A stretch of DNA of 57,388 nucleotides from Ruminococcus sp. AF41-9 (GTDB taxonomy: Bacteria; Bacillota; Clostridia; Lachnospirales; Lachnospiraceae), in assembly GCF_003477525.1 (NCBI RefSeq), contig NZ_QUDO01000026.1, positions 1-57,388 of the forward strand. Direction: 5' to 3'. The translations under genes were made by a program, and so were the position numbers. Below, piece by piece: positions 43,824 to 52,598 of this stretch. Each line of letters begins with the position of its first letter. Position 1 is the stretch's first letter. The notes below the pieces were generated by a model. That model had not been told where the DNA came from and did no database searches. It was given only the letters and a program-made list of their open reading frames with translations.

Positions 43824-45446
43824 ATGAAAGTCAATTTAAGAAAATGCTCTGTCGCCCTGTCCATGATCATGCTGATGATCCTTGCAGGCCCGCTGACTGT
43901 ACTTGCTGCGGAGGAAGAAGCGGCAGCGTCCACAAAATTCTACGGGACGTTCTGGGCACTGATTCCGCCGATCGTAGCCATTGCACTGGCACTGATCACA
44001 AAAGAAGTTTACAGTTCTCTGTTTGTGGGAATTCTGGTGGGTGCACTGTTCTATTCTAACTTCAGCTTTGAGGGAACCGTTCTTCACATTTTTGAAGGCG
44101 GAATGATCAGTGTTCTTACAGATTCTTATAATATGGGTATTCTGATCTTCCTGGTAATTCTGGGAACGATGGTCTGCCTGATGAACCGTGCCGGCGGATC
44201 TGCGGCTTTTGGACGCTGGGCAGGTAAAAGGATCAAAACCAGAGCAGGTGCAGAGATCGCAACGGTTATTCTGGGCGTTCTGATCTTTATTGATGATTAT
44301 TTTAACTGTCTGACAGTCGGAAGCGTTATGCGGCCGGTCACTGACAAACATAATGTATCCCGTGCAAAACTGGCTTATCTGATCGATGCCACAGCAGCAC
44401 CGGTATGTATCATTGCACCGATCTCTTCCTGGGCTGCGGCAGTCAGCGGATTTGTGGAAGGTGAGGATGGAATCTCTCTGTTTGTGCGTTCCATTCCGTA
44501 TAACTTTTATGCGCTGCTCACTATTTTTATGATGATCGCTATGATCTTTATGAAAGTAGAGTTTGGCCCTATGGGAATCCACGAGACAAACGCTTTAAAG
44601 GGAGATATTTACACAACACCGGCACGTCCGTATGCAAATGCGGCAGATGATGAAAAAACAAACCCAAGAGGAAAAGTGATCGATCTTCTGATTCCGATCA
44701 TCAGTCTGGTTGTATGCTGTGTCATTGGCATGATCTATACAGGCGGATTTTTCAGCGGTACGGATTTTGTTACGGCTTTTTCACAGAGTGATGCTTCTAT
44801 CGGTCTGGTGCTGGGAAGTTTCTTTGCTCTGGTCATTACAATTGTGCTTTATCTGGTTCGCCGTGTTATGAATTTCAAAGACTGTATGGCATGTATTCCG
44901 GACGGATTTAAGGCAATGGTACCTGCAATCCTGATCCTTACCTTTGCGTGGACGCTGAAGGCCATGACAGACAGTCTGGGTGCTTCTGATTTCGTATATG
45001 GAATCGTAAAATCTTCCGCAGGCGGTCTGATGAACCTTCTGCCGGCAATCATTTTCGTTATCGGCGCGGTGATCGCATTTGCGACCGGTACTTCGTGGGG
45101 AACATTCGGAATCCTGATCCCGATTGTGGTTGATGTATTCTCAGGAACAAACCATGAACTGATGATCATTTCTATTTCTGCATGTATGGCAGGCGCAGTA
45201 TGTGGCGATCATTGTTCTCCGATTTCTGATACAACGATCATGGCTTCTGCGGGAGCCCAGTGTGAACATGTCAACCATGTCAGCACACAGCTTCCATATG
45301 CGATGGTGGCAGCGGTAGTCTCTTTCCTGACTTATATTGTGGCAGGATTTGTCCAGACACCGTGGATCGCACTTCCGGCAGGAATCGCATTCATGGCAAT
45401 CGCGCTGGTGATCATTCGCGTGAAATTTGATGATCTGAAGATATAA
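43824..45446 (+). CDS. NhaC-family Na+/H+ antiporter-like lysine transporter
   Basis: A 540-residue membrane protein with about 12-13 helices of the NhaC/ion transporter superfamily. Conserved parts are FIDDYFNCLTVGSVMRPVTD and FATGTSWGTFGILIPI and GDHCSPISDTTIMASAGAQC. The start is ATG 43824, seven bases after GGGAGG. The first ~28 residues look like a cleavable signal peptide ending LAGPLTVLAAEEE, which is unusual for this family. Lysine control by the upstream riboswitch supports lysine (or H+/lysine) transport rather than sodium export. Confidence 0.85.
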   Translation: MKVNLRKCSVALSMIMLMILAGPLTVLAAEEEAAASTKFYGTFWALIPPIVAIALALITKEVYSSLFVGILVGALFYSNFSFEGTVLHIFEGGMISVLTDSYNMGILIFLVILGTMVCLMNRAGGSAAFGRWAGKRIKTRAGAEIATVILGVLIFIDDYFNCLTVGSVMRPVTDKHNVSRAKLAYLIDATAAPVCIIAPISSWAAAVSGFVEGEDGISLFVRSIPYNFYALLTIFMMIAMIFMKVEFGPMGIHETNALKGDIYTTPARPYANAADDEKTNPRGKVIDLLIPIISLVVCCVIGMIYTGGFFSGTDFVTAFSQSDASIGLVLGSFFALVITIVLYLVRRVMNFKDCMACIPDGFKAMVPAILILTFAWTLKAMTDSLGASDFVYGIVKSSAGGLMNLLPAIIFVIGAVIAFATGTSWGTFGILIPIVVDVFSGTNHELMIISISACMAGAVCGDHCSPISDTTIMASAGAQCEHVNHVSTQLPYAMVAAVVSFLTYIVAGFVQTPWIALPAGIAFMAIALVIIRVKFDDLKI

Positions 45447-45500
45447 AAGTGAAAGAAAAAGATATCTGAAGGGCTGCTGCCCGGAGGATGGGAAAACGAT

Positions 45501-45544
45501 GCGGCAGAGGAGATTTTTCAGAAAATCTTCTCTGCTGCTTTTTA
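45501..45544 (+). terminator. Terminator after the NhaC-type gene
   Basis: GCAGAGGAGATTTT pairs with AAAATCTTCTCTGC (one G-U) and TGCTTTTT follows. Confidence 0.85.
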
Positions 45545-45649
45545 TGAAAAAAGAATGCTTTTTCAGTAAATGAATCTCAAATATTTGTTGGGTATACTGT
45601 TGGAATAATAGATAAGTTTTGTTCATTTAAGCATATTCCCAAAAAAAAC

Positions 45650-45678
45650 TTTACATTTTTTTGTGCATGTGTTAAAAT
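45650..45678 (+). promoter_or_regulatory. Promoter of tRNA-Arg
   Basis: TTTACA and TAAAAT are 17 bases apart and lie 53 bases upstream of the tRNA, in an AT-rich setting. Confidence 0.6.
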
Positions 45679-45731
45679 CAGAGATAAATAATGACAAACA
45701 TCTTTAAAAAGTCAATGTTATTATGTTACTT

Positions 45732-45803
45732 GCACCTGTAGCTCAGTGGATAGAGCAGTGGTTTCCGGTACCATGTGCGGGGGTTCGATTCCCTTCAGGT
45801 GTA
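45732..45803 (+). tRNA. tRNA-Arg (anticodon CCG)
   Basis: The cloverleaf folds fully: acceptor GCACCTG/CAGGTGT, D arm GCTC..GAGC, anticodon stem GTGGT/ACCAT with loop TTCCGGT (CCG at 45765-45767), and T arm with TTCGATT. The 3' CCA is not encoded. It reads CGG arginine codons. An SH3-domain gene starts 56 bases downstream, so the two may share the transcript. Confidence 0.93.
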
Positions 45804-45858
45804 TTGCCTGGGACGTATGTACGGTTCCGGTGCGTTGTATCATAAGGAGGACAAGAAC

Positions 45859-46764
45859 TTGGATGATTTTAGAGAATGGTTATCAGACAACCTTCGGTAT
45901 TTCATGCTCGGCGGTGCTATTCTGGTAATCGTGGCAGTTTTGTTCTTTGGCATCCGTGCCTGTGTCGGAAGTAATAAGGGGAATTCCGGCGATGGACAGA
46001 AGACCACATCCGAAGACCAGGGAAATGTTCCTTCTTCTCCGACAAATGAAGGGGAGTCTGACGAGAAGAAAGAAGACGCCAATCCCATGGAAACAGCTGA
46101 TGCAGAGATTACTGCACTGATTAAGAGCTATTATCAGGCTCTGGGGGAAAAAGATATTGCAACGCTGAAGACTCTGGAAGACGATTTCACACCATCTGAT
46201 GAGTCAAAAGTCACAAATTTAAAGGATTATATCGAAGGGTACGAAGTAGGCGATGTTTACACAAAGAAAGGTATGACAGATGATTCTTATGTGGTTTACG
46301 CCTGTTTCTATTATATCTGTCAGGGTGTTGACACAAAGGCACCGGCACTGACACAGTTTTATGTGTATAAGAATGATGACGGTAACTGGGTGATTGATAA
46401 TGATGCTTTACAGAATTCGGAAGTTTCTGCTTATATGGAAGCACAGTTATCAGACAGTGATGTGACAGCTCTGGTATCTAAGGTACAGGGTGAGCTGGAT
46501 CAGGCTCAGGAAGAGGATTCCTCTCTTGCGGATTTTCTGAATGGTCTGGGCGATGAAGCGAGTGTGTCAACGCAGGCAGAGAACGGCACCATGCTGACTG
46601 CGATAGATGATTGTAATGTTCGCGCAGAGGCGAACACGGATGCTGAAATTCTTGGCGTGATTTCGGCCGGAGATCAGGTAGAGAAGCAGGGCACTGATGG
46701 TGAGTGGATCCAGATCGACTATGATGGCGAGACTGGATATATCCGTGGAGATCTGCTTGAATAA
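45859..46764 (+). CDS. Membrane-anchored SH3-domain protein
   Basis: A 301-residue protein. The TTG start at 45859 follows AAGGAGG by eight bases; frames further up would run into the tRNA. Residues ~14-36 form one membrane helix (FMLGGAILVIVAVLFFGIRA), followed by a Ser/Glu/Asn-rich linker, an NTF2/DUF4440-like middle domain (ITALIKSYYQALGEKDIATL) and a C-terminal bacterial SH3 domain (NVRAEANTDAEILGVISAGD...GYIRGDLL). It is probably exported to the cell-wall side. Function unknown. Confidence 0.82.
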   Translation: MDDFREWLSDNLRYFMLGGAILVIVAVLFFGIRACVGSNKGNSGDGQKTTSEDQGNVPSSPTNEGESDEKKEDANPMETADAEITALIKSYYQALGEKDIATLKTLEDDFTPSDESKVTNLKDYIEGYEVGDVYTKKGMTDDSYVVYACFYYICQGVDTKAPALTQFYVYKNDDGNWVIDNDALQNSEVSAYMEAQLSDSDVTALVSKVQGELDQAQEEDSSLADFLNGLGDEASVSTQAENGTMLTAIDDCNVRAEANTDAEILGVISAGDQVEKQGTDGEWIQIDYDGETGYIRGDLLE

Positions 46765-46790
46765 AATTGAATATGGATTTCGGAAAAATA

Positions 46791-46825
46791 AAAACCACGC
46801 ATGGATCCCGAATGCGTGGTTTTTG
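46791..46825. terminator. Bidirectional terminator
   Basis: AAAACCACGCAT pairs with ATGCGTGGTTTT. A and T runs lie on both sides, so it can serve both convergent genes. Confidence 0.85.
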
Positions 46826-46865
46826 TTTTCCCAAATAGCGAAGCGGATTGTGAATATCCGCCTGA

Positions 46866-48094
46866 TTAATGAAATTCGCTGTATGTATTTCCACCAGTCA
46901 GCTCAATTCCTTTGGTTTCTGCCAGTTCATGAACAGTGAGCAGTTCATATCCATCTTCGATCAACTGAGGAATCAGAATCTCAGCGGCGTCTACAGTGGT
47001 ACTGAAGATATCGTGCATAAGGATGACTGAGCCATCCTCGATATTGTTCATGACTTCCTCGATAATGGACGGTACATCCTGGGTTTTCCAGTCAAGAGTG
47101 TCAATGGACCAGAGGATCATCGGAGTGCCGACGGATGCTCTTACCGTATCATTGACAGAGCCGTAAGGCGGACGTACCACAGAAGCACCCTGGCCGGTAA
47201 GCGTAACAAGCTGCTGATCCACCCGGGAAATTTCATCGCTGATCTCCTCCGCTGACAAAGTGGTCAGATCTGTGTGATCGTAGGTATGATTTCCGAGTTC
47301 ACATCCAAGCTCATTCATGCGCTTTACTTCATCCGGAAAACTTTCAATCTCTGTTCCTGTCATAAAGAATGTTGCTTTTGCATTGTTTGCTTCCAGACAG
47401 TCCAGAAGCCTTCCGGTAAATGAACTCGGTCCGTCATCAAAGGTGAGGGCAACTGCTTTTTTTGAAGATTCGGGAGATTCGGAATCTTTTTTACCGGAAA
47501 CTTCTGAAGAATCTGAATTCTGGTCTGTGGAAGAAACTTTATCTTTGGATGAGGAACCGGAAGATTTTTTTGCTTTATATCCCTTCAGGGACCGTCTTCA
47601 TTGAGATGATAGGTTTTATCGTCAATCTGGATGTCGCCTGTCTGCATGATTCCGTCCAGGTCCATATAATAGCGTTTCCCGTCTATATCTGTCCATCCTG
47701 TCTGCATGATTCCGGCAGCGTCGAAATAGTAACGTTTCCCATCGGTATCTGTCAGCCATCCGGTGAATGCCTTGTCGTCCACCAGATACATCCAGCTGCT
47801 GCCGGAGGCAACCCAGATTCCATCCGGCGTTTTGGAAGTTTTTTTACCGGAAGAGGATTTCTTTGAAGAAGATTTCGCGGAAGCTGTTTTGGAGGATGAA
47901 GAATCCGGAACCGGTGTGGCTGTGACTGCCGCTGCTGTAATTTCGGAGGGAACAGGAGTTGGATTTTCGTGTTCTGCGACTACAGGAGCCGGTCCTGCGG
48001 AAGAACGGGTAAAAAGACCTCCGAGAATAAAGCAGAAAACAAATGCCAGCAGGATCAGCCAGCGGTTGGTTCGCGGTAAATGGTCTGATGACAT
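46866..48094 (-). pseudogene. Polysaccharide deacetylase with choline-binding-type repeats, frameshifted
   Basis: About 409 residues if restored. ATG 48094 follows AAAGGAGG. Order: an N-terminal membrane helix (RWLILLAFVFCFILGGLF), a Ser/Thr/Lys linker, cell-wall-binding repeats (GWLTDTDGKRYYFDAAGIMQ, WTDIDGKRYYMDLDGIMQTG), and a NodB domain with TFDDGPSS, GNHTYDHTDLT (metal site H-x3-H), RPPYGS and ILMHD. The frames meet near 47588: one C is lost in CGGTCCCTGAAG. With four C's the reading is DGPLKGYKAKKSSG, then ALTFDDGPSS. It would N-deacetylate peptidoglycan or another wall polymer. Confidence 0.85.
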
Positions 48095-48207
48095 AAAATG
48101 CCTCCTTTGTAATTGCTCAAAATGCTTTTTCATCATACAATAAACTACAAAAAAATACAAGGAAATTCCCCGTTGATAAGATTGGTAAAAAATTATATAA
48201 TAGAAAA

Positions 48208-49143
48208 ATGGACGAAAAAATAAGAATCAATAAATATCTAAGTGATGCAGGAGTATGTTCAAGAAGAGAAGCAGACCGGATGATCGAACAGGGCAGGATT
48301 ACCGTGAACGGAGAGAAGGCCGTGAGCGGGCAGAAAATTTCCCTGAAAGATGAAATCTGCGTGGATCATGTTCCTGTGGTAAAAAATGAAAAAAAAGTTT
48401 TGCTGCTTTTTAATAAACCAAGAGGAATCGTATGCAGTACGAAAAAACAGCGTCAGGAGACAACAGTGACAAAATATCTGGACTATCCGCTGAGAATCTA
48501 TCCGGTGGGGAGACTGGACAAAGAGTCCCAGGGACTTCTTCTGCTGACCAATGAGGGAGATCTGGTCAATAAGATCATGCGTGCGGGAAACCGCCATGAA
48601 AAAGAATACTTTGTGACAGTCAATAAACCGGTTGATGAGGAATTTGTCCGCCGGATGAGCAAAGGTGTACCGATCCTGGATACTGTGACAAGACCATGCA
48701 GGGTAACAAAAACAGGTACTTTTACCTTCCGGATCATACTGACTCAGGGATTAAACCGTCAGATCCGGCGAATGTGCCAGTATCTGGGATATGAAGTACA
48801 AAAGCTGAAACGAATCCGGATCATGAACCTGACTCTGGATGGGATCGAAGAAGGAGAATACAGAGAAATCACGGACAAAGAGTGGAAGGAGTTAAAAGAG
48901 CTTCTTTCAACTTCCACCAGTGAAACCGTAACAGAAACAGGAGGGCATCATGGAAACAGTGGCAATCAGGCGAATGAAAGAGCTGGCGCAGAAGCTGGAC
49001 GAGGCGGCAAAGGCCTATTATCAGAAAGACATCGAAATCATAAGCAACCGGGAATACGATCAGATGTACGACGAGCTTCAGGCTCTGGAAAAGGAAACAG
49101 GAACCGTTCTGGCAAACAGTCCCACCATCCGCGTAGGGTATGA
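48208..49143 (+). CDS. 23S rRNA/RNA pseudouridine synthase (RluF/RsuA family), 3' end doubtful
   Basis: An N-terminal S4 domain (RINKYLSDAGVCSRREADRM) is followed by the RsuA-type catalytic domain: FNKPRGIVCST, YPVGRLDKESQGLLLLTNEG (catalytic Asp in RLD) and ILTQGLNRQIRRMCQYLGYE. Homology ends near 48930. The frame runs another 194 bases into ligA (48950), in a low-complexity Gly/Arg-rich tail that is only ligA read in another frame. The true stop has probably been lost by an indel near 48935. The next gene, ligA, starts at 48950. Confidence 0.82.
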   Translation: MDEKIRINKYLSDAGVCSRREADRMIEQGRITVNGEKAVSGQKISLKDEICVDHVPVVKNEKKVLLLFNKPRGIVCSTKKQRQETTVTKYLDYPLRIYPVGRLDKESQGLLLLTNEGDLVNKIMRAGNRHEKEYFVTVNKPVDEEFVRRMSKGVPILDTVTRPCRVTKTGTFTFRIILTQGLNRQIRRMCQYLGYEVQKLKRIRIMNLTLDGIEEGEYREITDKEWKELKELLSTSTSETVTETGGHHGNSGNQANERAGAEAGRGGKGLLSERHRNHKQPGIRSDVRRASGSGKGNRNRSGKQSHHPRRV

Positions 49144-50908
49144 GGCGGTAGAACAGTTACCGAAAGAAGAACATGAATCCCCGATGCTGTCTCTGGATAA
49201 AACCAAAGACAGAGAGGTGTTACGGGAATTTATCGGAAACCATGAGACACTTCTTTCCTGGAAACTGGATGGCCTGACAATCGTTCTTACTTATGAGAAC
49301 GGAGAACTGGTCAAGGCAGTCACCAGAGGCAACGGAGTTGTGGGAGAAGTTGTGACCAATAATGCAAAAGTGTTTCAAAATATCCCGCTGAAGCTTCCGT
49401 ATCAGGGAAGACTGGTGCTTCGGGGAGAGGCGATCATCACCTATTCTGATTTCGAACGGATCAATGAATCCATAGAAGACGTGGATGCGAAATATAAAAA
49501 TCCGCGAAATTTATGCAGTGGTTCCGTACGCCAGTTAAACAATGAAATTACGGCAGAGAGAAAGGTGCGATTTTATGCCTTTGCCCTGGTAAGCGCGGAA
49601 AATGTCGATTTTCATAATTCGAGGGCTGAACAGTTCGAATGGCTGCGGCAGCAGGGATTTGATGTTGTGGAATATCGGAAAGTCACGGCAGAGACACTGG
49701 ACATAGCCATGGATTATTTTTCCACAGCGATCACACAGAATGATTTTCCGTCAGATGGCCTGGTGGCGCTCTATGATGATATTGCATACGGAGAATCGCT
49801 GGGAAGAACAGCGAAATTCCCGCGAAATGCTTTTGCGTTTAAATGGGCGGATGAGATTCGCGAGACACATCTGCAGGAGATTGAGTGGAGCCCGTCAAGA
49901 ACCGGTCTGATCAATCCGGTAGCTGTGTTTGAACCTGTGGAACTGGAGGGCACCACAGTCAGCCGTGCCAGTGTCCATAACATCAGTATTGTAAAAGAAC
50001 TGAAGCTGGGAATCGGAGATACCATCACAGTATATAAGGCGAATATGATCATCCCGCAGATTGCAGAGAATCTTACACAGAGTGGAAATCTGGTGATTCC
50101 GGATACCTGCCCTGCCTGCGGGCATGAGACAGAGATCAGGAAAGTGAATGATGTGGAGGCACTTTACTGCACAAATCCTGACTGTGCGGCAAAGAAGATT
50201 AAATCTTTTGCCCTTTTTGCAAGCAGAGATGCCATGAATATTGACGGACTTTCTGAGGCAACACTGGAGAAATTTATTGCCAGAGGGTTCATTCATGATT
50301 TCGGAGATATTTTTGAGATTGGGAAACACAGAGAGGAAATCGTGGAGATGGAAGGGTTTGGTGAGAAATCCTTTGATAACCTGATGGCAAGCCTGGAAAG
50401 GGCAAAAGAAACCACACTTGCAAAAGTAATTTACAGCCTGGGGATTGCCAATATCGGACTTGCTAATGCGAAAGTGATCTGCCGTCATTTTGATGACAAT
50501 CTTGAGAAAATCCGCCATGCAGATGAAGAAGAGATTAGCTCCATTGATACGATCGGACCTGTGATCGCCAAAAGTCTTGTGGACTATTTTAAGACGGAAG
50601 GCAATAATGAAAAACTGGATCATCTGATGAGTTACCTTTCTGTGAAAAAAGAAGAGAAGAAAGGGGAACAGATCTTTCAGAATATGAACTTTGTGATCAC
50701 AGGAAGTGTGGAACACTTTGCAAACAGGGCACAGGCAAAGGAATTTATAGAATCCCTGGGTGGCAAGGTGACGGGTTCTGTCACAGGAAAGACAAATTAT
50801 CTGATCAATAACGACACAACTTCCAATTCTTCCAAAAATAAGAAGGCAAAGGAACTTGGAATCCCGATTCTTTCAGAAGAAGATTTTCTGAAACTTGCAG
50901 GACAGTAA
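48950..50908 (+). CDS. ligA: NAD-dependent DNA ligase
   Basis: A 652-residue ligase that seals nicks using NAD. Order: Ia domain, adenylation domain with catalytic KLDG (LLSWKLDGLTIVL), LRGEAIITYSDFERIN, NPRNLCSGSVRQLN, OB fold (LGIGDTITVYKANMIIPQI), four-Cys zinc finger (CPACGHE..CTNPDCAAK), helix-hairpin-helix repeats (DIFEI...EEISSIDTIGPVIAKSLVDYF) and a C-terminal BRCT domain (FVITGSVEHFANRAQAKEFI). The KxDG lysine is intact (KLDG). ATG 48950 follows AGGAGG. Confidence 0.95.
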   Translation: METVAIRRMKELAQKLDEAAKAYYQKDIEIISNREYDQMYDELQALEKETGTVLANSPTIRVGYEAVEQLPKEEHESPMLSLDKTKDREVLREFIGNHETLLSWKLDGLTIVLTYENGELVKAVTRGNGVVGEVVTNNAKVFQNIPLKLPYQGRLVLRGEAIITYSDFERINESIEDVDAKYKNPRNLCSGSVRQLNNEITAERKVRFYAFALVSAENVDFHNSRAEQFEWLRQQGFDVVEYRKVTAETLDIAMDYFSTAITQNDFPSDGLVALYDDIAYGESLGRTAKFPRNAFAFKWADEIRETHLQEIEWSPSRTGLINPVAVFEPVELEGTTVSRASVHNISIVKELKLGIGDTITVYKANMIIPQIAENLTQSGNLVIPDTCPACGHETEIRKVNDVEALYCTNPDCAAKKIKSFALFASRDAMNIDGLSEATLEKFIARGFIHDFGDIFEIGKHREEIVEMEGFGEKSFDNLMASLERAKETTLAKVIYSLGIANIGLANAKVICRHFDDNLEKIRHADEEEISSIDTIGPVIAKSLVDYFKTEGNNEKLDHLMSYLSVKKEEKKGEQIFQNMNFVITGSVEHFANRAQAKEFIESLGGKVTGSVTGKTNYLINNDTTSNSSKNKKAKELGIPILSEEDFLKLAGQ

Positions 50909-50946
50909 AAGAAAAATATGACAAAATATGACAAAGGAGAAACGCT

Positions 50947-51879
50947 ATGCCAATTAAAATACAGGGTGATCTGCCCGTAAAAGAAATCCTTGAAAAAGAA
51001 AATATTTTCGTGATGGATGAGTCCCGTGCATCTCATCAGGATATCCGTCCGATCCAGATTCTGATTCTGAATCTCATGCCTCTGAAAGAAGAAACAGAGC
51101 TTCAGCTTCTGCGCTCTCTTTCCAATACACCACTTCAGGTGGATGTAACCTTTATGGCAGTACAGAGCCATGAAGCAAAAAATACTTCCATGAGTCATCT
51201 GAACAAGTTTTACCAGACTTTTACTGAACTCAAAGATAACAAGTATGATGGAATGATCATCACAGGAGCACCTGTAGAACAGATGGAATTTGAAGAAGTG
51301 GATTACTGGAAGGAACTGGTAGAGATCATGGACTGGACCAACACCCATGTAACTTCTACGATTTATCTCTGCTGGGCTGCTCAGGCAGGATTATACCATC
51401 ATTATGGATTAAAGAAACGCAAACTGGACAAAAAAATGTTTGGACTTTTCTGGCACAAAGTACTGAACCGTAAGATACCGCTTGTCAGAGGATTCGATGA
51501 CATGTTCCTGGCACCGCATTCCAGACATACGGAAGTTCCGCTGGAGGATATCCACAACTGTAAGGAACTGACTGTTCTTGCTGAATCAGAAGAAGCCGGT
51601 CTGTTCCTTGCCATGGCAGATGGCGGCCGTAAAATTTTTGTGATGGGACATCCGGAATATGACCGTGTGACACTGGACGGAGAATATAAACGCGATGTAA
51701 GCAAAAATCTTCCGATCGAGATTCCGGAGAACTATTATAAAGACAATAACCCGGAAAACAGACCACTCCTGATGTGGAGAGCCCATGCAAACAATCTTTA
51801 TACAAACTGGCTGAATTATTACGTATACCAGAGCACTCCGTTCGATCTTTACGGAACCCCGGATTTCAGCGAGATTTAG
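50947..51879 (+). CDS. metA: Homoserine O-acetyltransferase (MetA/MetX-type, HTS fold)
   Basis: A 310-residue enzyme of the MetA family, first step of methionine synthesis from homoserine. LMPLKEETELQLLRSLSN, TGAPVEQMEFEEVDYW, YLCWAAQAGLYHHYG with the catalytic Cys142 and FAPHSRHTEV-like APHSRHTEV are typical. Residue 111 is Glu, where E. coli has Gly; Glu at this position is linked with acetyl-CoA rather than succinyl-CoA use, so the product is probably O-acetylhomoserine. ATG 50947 follows AAAGGAG. No SAM riboswitch lies upstream; it is 39 bases after ligA. Confidence 0.93.
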   Translation: MPIKIQGDLPVKEILEKENIFVMDESRASHQDIRPIQILILNLMPLKEETELQLLRSLSNTPLQVDVTFMAVQSHEAKNTSMSHLNKFYQTFTELKDNKYDGMIITGAPVEQMEFEEVDYWKELVEIMDWTNTHVTSTIYLCWAAQAGLYHHYGLKKRKLDKKMFGLFWHKVLNRKIPLVRGFDDMFLAPHSRHTEVPLEDIHNCKELTVLAESEEAGLFLAMADGGRKIFVMGHPEYDRVTLDGEYKRDVSKNLPIEIPENYYKDNNPENRPLLMWRAHANNLYTNWLNYYVYQSTPFDLYGTPDFSEI

Positions 51880-52137
51880 GGGATTTGCGGGAGTTTCAAT
51901 TTCACGTATTTTACCGCAATTTCACGTATCTTGTTATAATTTTGGTGTATAAATGGTGTACGGAACCTGAAAAAATGGTGTACGGATGAAAAAATGGTGC
52001 GGGCGGCATTTTCTTGTCGAATCAGGCAAGAAGATGTCGCTCGAATTTTATTGACAGAATCCCCCTGAAAAATTTAAAATATACACGAAACAAACAACAC
52101 ACATAACAATCAATAAAAAATAAACAGGGAGGACGAA
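51880..52137 (+). repeat. Intergenic region with short tandem repeats and a hairpin
   Basis: CAATTTCACGTAT occurs twice 18 bases apart (about 51897 and 51920). AAATGGTGTACGGA-like units recur three times near 51951-52003 (two full, one ending GGTGCGGG). A hairpin with arms near 52009 and 52035 (GCGGCATTTTCTTGT / AGAAGATGTCGC, imperfect) follows. They look like protein-binding sites or a decayed mobile end. No gene is seen. Confidence 0.55.
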
Positions 52138-52422
52138 ATGGGTAAACTTATGGAAAAATCAATGGAAACAAATCTCGAAGAAAAAATGGCGCAAATCAAA
52201 GAAAACATAAGCAGAAAAGATGCTTACATATGTCAGGACAATAATGATCTTGCAGAACTTGAACGCAGATATGAAAAGCTGAATCTGCCGCATAAAGTTC
52301 GCAGGATCATTGATGATTACATAGCGTGTATCCAGACGAGAGATGAGAGACTTTCTGAATTGTGTTATATAGTGGGAATGAAAGAAGGCGGAAGCAGCGG
52401 ATCATATTTTCGACAGAATTAA
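52138..52422 (+). CDS. Small hypothetical helical protein
   Basis: A 94-residue soluble, charged protein. GGGAGG lies seven bases before the ATG. The middle is coiled-coil-like (DLAELERRYEKLNLPHKVRRIIDDY) and the C-terminus is Gly/Ser-rich. I recognise no family. It is the first of three consecutive small genes with good ribosome binding sites between metA and the phospholipase-like gene. Confidence 0.65.
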   Translation: MGKLMEKSMETNLEEKMAQIKENISRKDAYICQDNNDLAELERRYEKLNLPHKVRRIIDDYIACIQTRDERLSELCYIVGMKEGGSSGSYFRQN

Positions 52423-52598
52423 GTTCAGGAACGGAATCCAGCCGGTCGGAGCAAACCTGTTTCCGTGAATAATTAATAAAAAATCACATAAAACGTATAC
52501 AACAGGCATTTTTTTAGGTATAATCAAAGAAAGGGAGAATGCAGGAATAATTTTTATATTTCTTACATTTTCCGGAATGAAATAAAGGAGGTAAAAAA

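Noticed and set aside
43836..44582. Long minus-strand ORF opposite the NhaC gene (and similar ones opposite ligA and the GGDEF gene)
   Set aside because: High His/Cys/Arg content, no start signals and full overlap with well-supported genes mark them as shadow frames.
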